Both the position numbers and the translations under genes were made by a program. Positions 59,034 to 64,000 of a stretch of 64,000 bases of DNA are shown piece by piece (the stretch's first letter is position 1; every line of letters starts with the position of its first letter). The notes beneath the pieces were generated by a model. That model was given only the letters and a program-made list of their open reading frames with translations. It ran no database searches and was not told where the DNA came from. Source of the DNA: Geodermatophilus bullaregiensis (GTDB taxonomy: Bacteria > Actinomycetota > Actinomycetes > Mycobacteriales > Geodermatophilaceae); assembly GCF_016907675.1 (NCBI RefSeq), contig NZ_JAFBCJ010000001.1, forward strand, positions 620,001 through 684,000, given 5' to 3'.

Positions 59034-60598
59034 CGGGACCGCCCCGGGCGGTCCGCGGGGCGGCCGGGCACCCGCTCGGGACGGCGGCCGGCCGGCGGCG
59101 CGCCCCGCCGGTCGGGCCGGGGCCCGTCGGTGGGCCGGCGGACCGGGTGGGCGTCGACCGGGCGGCGGGGCAGCGGGCCGGACCGGGCCGGCTGGGGGTC
59201 GAGCTGCGGGTCGAGCTGGGGGTCGAGCTGCGCGGCGAGGCGGGCCCCGGCCCGCGAGACGCCCCCGGCGCCCGGGCGCGGCGCGGGACGCGGCCGGCGG
59301 GGCCGGACCGGGTCGACGGCGTGCGCGGGCACCGGCAGCAGCCAGCGGGCCAGGCGGCCGCGCTCGGCGCGGCGGGCGTGCTCGATGGCCTCGGGCTCGG
59401 AGCGGGCGAAGCGGATGAGGATCCCCACGACGAAGAGGGTGAGCACCAGCGAGGTGCCACCGGCGGACACCAGCGGCAGCGTGACCCCGGTGACCGGGAG
59501 CAGGCCGACCACGTAGCCCGTGTTCATGGCCGCCTGGCCGACCAGCCAGACGGTGATCGCCACGCTGGCCAGCTGGACGAACCGGTCGGCCGAGCGGTGG
59601 GCGATGCGGAAGCCGGCGTAGGCCAGCACCGCGTAGAGGGTGACGACGACCAGGCAGCCGAGGAAGCCGAGCTCCTCGCCGATGATCGCGAAGATGTAGT
59701 CCGACTCGGCCTCGGGCAGCAGGTTCCACTTCATCGCGCTGTTGCCCAGGCCCACGCCCCACAGGCCGCCGGTGGCCAGCGCGTAGAAGCCGCGGATGGC
59801 CTGGAAGCCGGTGTCGGTCGGATCGGCGAAGGGGTCCAGGAACGCGGTGATCCGCTCCAGCCGGTAGGGCGCGCTCACCACCAGCAGGACGACGGCGGTG
59901 ACGCCGCTCGCCCCGATGACGGCCCAGACCCGCCACGGCGCGCCGCCGGCGTGCAACAGCCCGACCAGCACCAGTGCGAGGCTCACCGCCGCGCCGAAGT
60001 CCGGCTCGCGGACGAGCAGGACGGAGAGGACGAGGAAGACCGGGACCAGCGGCAGCAGCAGCGTCCTGACCGTCAGGTGCCGGCCGCGCAGGGCCAGGAC
60101 GTGCGCGCCCCACAGCGCGAGGACGAGCTTGGACAGCTCCGAGGGCTGGAAGTCGGTGAACCCGAGGCTGATCCAGGCCCGCGAGCCGTTGTAGGTGGTG
60201 CCGATGCCGGGCACGAGGACGGCCACGAGCAGGACGGTGACGGCGATCAGGGCCACCGGGGACCAGCGCCGCAGCAGCCCGACCGGCAGCCGCACCGCCA
60301 CCACCAGCGCGACCAGCCCGAGGGCGGCGAAGACGAGCTGGTCGAGCCCCGGCCGCCACGCCGGCTCGTCGTTGAGCGCCGCCTCGATCGCCGACGCGGA
60401 GAAGACCATGACCAGCCCGATGGCCAGCAGCAGCCCGGCCGCGCCGATGACCAGGTGGCAGCTGGTCATCGGGCCGTCGAGCCACGCCGGCCCGCGCAGG
60501 CGCGGCCGCACTCCCGGAGCGGCCCGGCCGGGGGTGCGGCGGGTGCCGCCTCGGGACGGAGCGGTCCGGCTGTCCATCCCGCCATCGTCGCCGCTCAT
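59030..60598 (-). CDS. ftsW: Septal peptidoglycan polymerase FtsW
   Basis: FtsW is the SEDS-family lipid II polymerase of the divisome. The 522-residue product has ten membrane helices (about 50-415) and the SEDS landmarks [52 protein letters not shown] and PLVSAGGTS. The C-terminal 110 residues are a Pro/Arg-rich tail with the repeated QLDP unit, encoded by three 12-bp repeats at 59196-59231. The ATG at 60598 (another at 60577). mraY lies 59 bp upstream: murD is missing between them. Confidence 0.96.
   Translation of the reverse strand: MSGDDGGMDSRTAPSRGGTRRTPGRAAPGVRPRLRGPAWLDGPMTSCHLVIGAAGLLLAIGLVMVFSASAIEAALNDEPAWRPGLDQLVFAALGLVALVVAVRLPVGLLRRWSPVALIAVTVLLVAVLVPGIGTTYNGSRAWISLGFTDFQPSELSKLVLALWGAHVLALRGRHLTVRTLLLPLVPVFLVLSVLLVREPDFGAAVSLALVLVGLLHAGGAPWRVWAVIGASGVTAVVLLVVSAPYRLERITAFLDPFADPTDTGFQAIRGFYALATGGLWGVGLGNSAMKWNLLPEAESDYIFAIIGEELGFLGCLVVVTLYAVLAYAGFRIAHRSADRFVQLASVAITVWLVGQAAMNTGYVVGLLPVTGVTLPLVSAGGTSLVLTLFVVGILIRFARSEPEAIEHARRAERGRLARWLLPVPAHAVDPVRPRRPRPAPRPGAGGVSRAGARLAAQLDPQLDPQLDPQPARSGPLPRRPVDAHPVRRPTDGPRPDRRGAPPAGRRPERVPGRPADRPGRSR
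59196..59231. repeat. Three 12-bp tandem repeats in the ftsW tail
   Basis: On the plus strand the unit GGGTCGAGCTGC (or G at the end) occurs three times without gap, encoding Gln-Leu-Asp-Pro repeats on the minus strand. Copy-number variation by slippage is likely between strains. Confidence 0.8.
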
Positions 60599-60657
60599 CG
60601 GGCCACGCCGGGTCAGGGTCGGGGCGTGTCGCGCCGGGCGGACGCGGGCCGGCCCGC

Positions 60658-61737
60658 TCACAGGCCGGTGACGGTCAGCCAGTCGGCGTAGAACAGCCCC
60701 AGACCGAAGGCCACGGCCATCCCGGTCACGAGCCAGAACCGCACGATCACCGTGTTCTCCGCCCACCCGGCCAGCTCGAAGTGGTGGTGCAGCGGCGCCA
60801 TGCGGAAGACCCGGCGGCGGGTGGCGCGGAAGAACGCCACCTGGATGACCACCGACAGCGTGACCGCGACGAACAGGCCGCCGAGGACGACGAGCAGCAG
60901 CTCGGTGCGGGTGACGACGGCGATGCCGGCCATCAGGCCGCCGAGGGCCAGCGAGCCGGTGTCGCCCATGAAGATCCGCGCCGGGCTGGTGTTCCACCAC
61001 AGGAAGCCCAGGCACGCCCCCATGGCCGCGGCCGCGACCAGGGTGACGTCGAGCGGGTCGCGCACCTGGTAGCAGCCGTCGACCGCGGCGGCGACGCAGT
61101 CGTGCGTGAACTGCCAGAAGCTCATGACGACGTAGGCGCCGAACACCATCGCCGAGCAGCCGGCCGCCAGCCCGTCGAGGCCGTCGGTGAGGTTGACCGC
61201 GTTGGAGAACCCGGCGATGAACAGGTACGCCAGGACGACGAAGCCGACCGAGCCGAGGAACAGCGGCTCGATGTCGCGGACGTAGGAGACCGACTCCGAC
61301 GCCGGGGTGATCCCGCCCTCGTCGGGGAAGTTGAGCCCGAGGACGGCGAAGCCCACCCCCACGACCAGCTGGCCGACCAGCTTCGCCGTCTTGTTCAGGC
61401 CCAGGCTGCGCCGGTGGCGGATCTTCAGGTAGTCGTCGAGGAACCCGACGGTGCCCAGCCCCACCATGAGGAACAGCAGCAGCAGGCCGGTGGCGGTGAC
61501 GCCGCGGCCGGGCTGGCCGATCAGGAAGAGGTGGGCGATCAGGTAGCCGCCGACGGTCGCCCCGACGATGACGGTGCCGCCCATCGTGGGCGTGCCCTTC
61601 TTCGACAGGTGCGACTCGGGGCCGTCGTCGCGGATCTCCTGGCCGAAGCCGCGGCGCCGGAAGGTGCGCACGGCCAGCGGCGTGGCGAGGATCGAGATGA
61701 TCAGCCCGAGGGACGCGGCGACGAGGACGGACTTCAC
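60658..61737 (-). CDS. mraY: Phospho-N-acetylmuramoyl-pentapeptide transferase
   Basis: MraY makes lipid I from UDP-MurNAc-pentapeptide and undecaprenyl phosphate. The 359-residue integral membrane protein has about ten helices and the motifs KKGTPTMGG, the aspartate pair in [20 protein letters not shown], and [11 protein letters not shown]. It overlaps murF by 4 bp (61734-61737). The 59-bp gap to ftsW (60599-60657) is too small for murD. Confidence 0.97.
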   Translation of the reverse strand: MKSVLVAASLGLIISILATPLAVRTFRRRGFGQEIRDDGPESHLSKKGTPTMGGTVIVGATVGGYLIAHLFLIGQPGRGVTATGLLLLFLMVGLGTVGFLDDYLKIRHRRSLGLNKTAKLVGQLVVGVGFAVLGLNFPDEGGITPASESVSYVRDIEPLFLGSVGFVVLAYLFIAGFSNAVNLTDGLDGLAAGCSAMVFGAYVVMSFWQFTHDCVAAAVDGCYQVRDPLDVTLVAAAAMGACLGFLWWNTSPARIFMGDTGSLALGGLMAGIAVVTRTELLLVVLGGLFVAVTLSVVIQVAFFRATRRRVFRMAPLHHHFELAGWAENTVIVRFWLVTGMAVAFGLGLFYADWLTVTGL

Positions 61738-63137
61738 GCGCCTGCCTCGGCGGCGAGCAGGTCGGCGGCGAGCAGTTCCAGCCCGTGGGACCGGCTGGCC
61801 TTCACCAGCACGACGTCACCGGGCACCAGCACCTCCGACAGCAGTTCGCGGGCGGCCACCCGGTCGGGCACGGACACCACGCCCTCCCCCTCGCGGGCAC
61901 CGGCGGCCGTGGCACCCGTCGCTATCCCTACCGCATCGGGTCCGACGGCCACGACGAGGTCCACACCCGCGGCGACGGCGTCGCGGCCCAGCCGCTCGTG
62001 CTCGGGGACGGCGTCGGGACCCAGCTCGGCCATGCCGCCGAGGACGGCCACCCGGCGGGTGCCGGCCAGCCCCGCGAGCGCGGCCAGGGCGGCCCGCATC
62101 GACTCGGGGTTGGCGTTGTAGGCGTCGTTGACCACCGTGACGCCGTCGGCGCGGCGGGTGACCTCCATGCGCCAGCGGCTGCGCGGCTGCGCCGCGGACA
62201 GGGCGGCGGCGACGGCGGCCGGGGTCAGGCCGGCGGCCAGCGCGGCGCCGGCGGCCGACAGCGCGTTGGCGACCTGGTGCTCCCCCACCACCTGCAGCGC
62301 CACCGGGTGCTCCTCCACACCGGCGGGGCCGCGGGCCACGAGGGTGAACCGGGCGCGGGCGGCGTCGTCCAGCGTCACGGCGGTGGCCCGGACGTCGGCA
62401 CCGGCGGAGCGGCCGGTGGTGACCACCCGGGCGCGGGTCCGCGGCGCCATGCCGGCCACCCGCGGGTCGTCGGCGTTGAGGACGGCGGTGCCCGGCTCCG
62501 GCAGCGCCTCGACCAGCTCGCCCTTGGCCTGCGCGATGACGTCGGCCGAGCCGAACTCCCCCAGGTGCGCCGAGCCGACGTTGAGGACCACGCCGACGTC
62601 GGGCCGGGCGACGGCGCACAGCCGGGCGATGTGCCCGATCCCGCGCGCGCCCATCTCCAGCACGAGGTAGCGGGTGTCCGCGTCGGCCGAGAGCACGGTG
62701 AGCGGCAGGCCGATGTCGTTGTTGTACGAGCCGGGCGGGCTGACCGTGGGCCCGGTGGTGGCCAGCACCTGGCCGAGCAGGTCCTTGGTCGAGGTCTTGC
62801 CCGACGAGCCGGTGATGCCGAGCGTGACCAGCCCACCCCCGGTGAGCCGGCCGTGCACCAGCGCGGCCAGCCGGCCGAGGGCGGCGACGGTGTCCTCGAC
62901 GACGAGCGCCGGCAGCGGCCCACCGGGACGGCTGGTCAGCGCGGCGACGGCGCCGGCGGCCGCGGCGGCGTCCAGGTAGTCGTGGCCGTCGACGCGCTCG
63001 CCGGCCACGGCGATGAACAGGTCGCCGGCGGAGACGCCGCGCGAGTCGAGGGTCACACCGGTGACGGTCCCCTCGGCGGCGTGCGGCAACGCTGCGCCGA
63101 CGGCCTCCGCGACCTCGGCGAGGGTCAGGGCGATCAC
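61734..63137 (-). CDS. murF: UDP-MurNAc-tripeptide D-alanyl-D-alanine ligase
   Basis: MurF adds D-Ala-D-Ala to the UDP-MurNAc-tripeptide. The 467-residue product has the ATP loop LGITGSSGKTSTKD, YNNDIGLPLTV, and VVNDAYNANPESMRAAL. GTG start overlapping the murE stop (63134-63136) by 4 bp. The sequence GSSGKTS is used in place of the more common GTxGKT. Confidence 0.96.
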   Translation of the reverse strand: MIALTLAEVAEAVGAALPHAAEGTVTGVTLDSRGVSAGDLFIAVAGERVDGHDYLDAAAAAGAVAALTSRPGGPLPALVVEDTVAALGRLAALVHGRLTGGGLVTLGITGSSGKTSTKDLLGQVLATTGPTVSPPGSYNNDIGLPLTVLSADADTRYLVLEMGARGIGHIARLCAVARPDVGVVLNVGSAHLGEFGSADVIAQAKGELVEALPEPGTAVLNADDPRVAGMAPRTRARVVTTGRSAGADVRATAVTLDDAARARFTLVARGPAGVEEHPVALQVVGEHQVANALSAAGAALAAGLTPAAVAAALSAAQPRSRWRMEVTRRADGVTVVNDAYNANPESMRAALAALAGLAGTRRVAVLGGMAELGPDAVPEHERLGRDAVAAGVDLVVAVGPDAVGIATGATAAGAREGEGVVSVPDRVAARELLSEVLVPGDVVLVKASRSHGLELLAADLLAAEAGA

Positions 63138-64000
63138 CGGCGGGCCGCCCCGGCGGGCGACAGCGCGGCGAGCACCTCGCGCAGCACGGCGCGGTCGTCG
63201 AACGGCGTCACGGTGCCGGCGACCTCCTGACCCGTCTCGTGTCCCTTGCCGGCGACGAGCACCGTGTCGCCGGGCCGGGCCAGCTGCACCGCGCGGGCGA
63301 TCGCCGCGCGCCGGTCGCCGACCTCCTCCACGGCGCCGCGCCGGTCGGCCGGCACCCCGGCGGTCATCGCGGCGCGGATGGCGGCGGGGTCCTCCGAGCG
63401 GGGGTTGTCGTCGGTGACGACGAGCAGGTCGCTGCCGAGGGCCGCGGCGGCGCCCATCGCCGGGCGCTTGCCGGGGTCACGGTCACCGCCACAGCCGAGC
63501 ACGGTGATCAGCCTGCCCCGGGTCGCGCTCCGCAGCGCGGCGAGGGCGGTGGCGACGGCGTCGGGGGTGTGCGCGTAGTCGACGACCGCGGTGAACGGCT
63601 GTCCGGCGTCGACCGGCTCCATCCGCCCCGGGACGACCGTGGTGGCGATGCCCTCGAGCGCGGCGTCCACCGGCACGCCGATCGCGTCGAGCAGCGCGGC
63701 GGCGAGGACGGCGTTGGTGACGTTGAACCGCCCGGGCAGCCGGACGCGGGCCGGCCGGCTGCCGCGGGGCCCGGTCAGGGTGAACGCCGAGCCTCCGTCG
63801 GAGGCGGTGGTGACGCCGGTCGCCGTCCAGTCCGCGGCTGCGCCCTCGGCGGACACGGTCACCGCGCGGCGGCCGAGCATCCCGGCCAGGCGGCGGCCGT
63901 GCTCGTCGTCGACCACGACGACCTCGCGGGCGGCACGGCCGTCGAAGAGCAGCGCCTTGGCCCGGAAGTAGTCCTCCAGGTCGCGGTGGAAGTCGAGGTG
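63134..64000 (-). CDS. murE: UDP-MurNAc-tripeptide ligase MurE, C-terminal part (runs off the right edge)
   Basis: The last 288 residues of about 520 are visible. The beginning reads HLDFHRDLEDYFRAKALLF, the middle GRFNVTNAVLAAALL, and the end VLVAGKGHETGQ. The residue motif DNPRSEDP is the DNPR signature that selects meso-diaminopimelate over lysine, so the peptidoglycan is probably meso-DAP type. ATP-binding residues of the N-terminal half lie outside the window. It overlaps murF by 4 bp. Confidence 0.96.
   Translation of the reverse strand, partial: HLDFHRDLEDYFRAKALLFDGRAAREVVVVDDEHGRRLAGMLGRRAVTVSAEGAAADWTATGVTTASDGGSAFTLTGPRGSRPARVRLPGRFNVTNAVLAAALLDAIGVPVDAALEGIATTVVPGRMEPVDAGQPFTAVVDYAHTPDAVATALAALRSATRGRLITVLGCGGDRDPGKRPAMGAAAALGSDLLVVTDDNPRSEDPAAIRAAMTAGVPADRRGAVEEVGDRRAAIARAVQLARPGDTVLVAGKGHETGQEVAGTVTPFDDRAVLREVLAALSPAGAARR

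Overview
The window is 64 kb of very GC-rich, densely packed DNA with GTG starts and GTGA overlaps throughout. The gene order runs division/cell-wall cluster, ileS, lspA-rluD-dnaE, his genes, trp genes, lgt, gltB, which is the actinobacterial order known from mycobacteria. A DNPR motif in MurE (meso-DAP type), a PriA-type HisA with no trpF, a 13E12-type HNH gene with an actinobacterial SOS box, SepF and DivIVA/Wag31 all agree with this. The overall style suggests a Geodermatophilaceae-like actinobacterium (Blastococcus, Geodermatophilus, Modestobacter); that family placement is inference.

Layout from the left. 1-9.9 kb (minus strand): gltB (N-terminal part), lgt, trpA, trpB, trpC, a Trp-associated membrane protein, trpE and hisI, mostly overlapping by 4 bp. 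A plus-strand phosphoribosyltransferase relic sits between trpC and trpB. 9.9-17.9 kb: membrane proteins, a flavin dehydrogenase, a heterodimeric ABC exporter and a small metal-binding enzyme, together separating hisI from hisF. 17.9-19.8 kb: hisF, ridA and priA. 19.9-29.1 kb: nitroreductase, SDR, a three-gene two-component operon, a frameshifted SOS-boxed HNH gene, an M28 membrane peptidase and a membrane-anchored molybdopterin oxidoreductase. 29.1-34.7 kb: hisH, a diguanylate cyclase, a nucleotidyltransferase-like gene, a 58-residue membrane protein, hisB, hisC and hisD. 35-46.2 kb: LON-domain protein, dnaE, CPBP protease, rluD, lspA, mqo and a cation/proton antiporter. 46.3-49.5 kb: ileS. 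49.5-64 kb: a zinc-ligand-like membrane protein, divIVA, yggT, sepF, yggS, pgeF, ftsZ, ftsQ, murC, murG, ftsW, mraY, murF and murE (C-terminal part).

How the genes work together. The his and trp genes give a nearly complete histidine route and part of the tryptophan route, with PriA expected to cover both the HisA and TrpF reactions. The right-hand cluster makes lipid II and assembles the divisome. Points that stand out: TrpA has Glu in place of catalytic Asp60; murD is absent from its usual place between mraY and ftsW; a family of intergenic hairpin elements has outer stems that change in a compensatory way; the two ABC half-transporters together form one canonical and one degenerate ATP site; and the molybdopterin protein has an internal twin-arginine motif before its last membrane helix. 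No tRNA, rRNA, CRISPR array, insertion sequence or prophage was seen.
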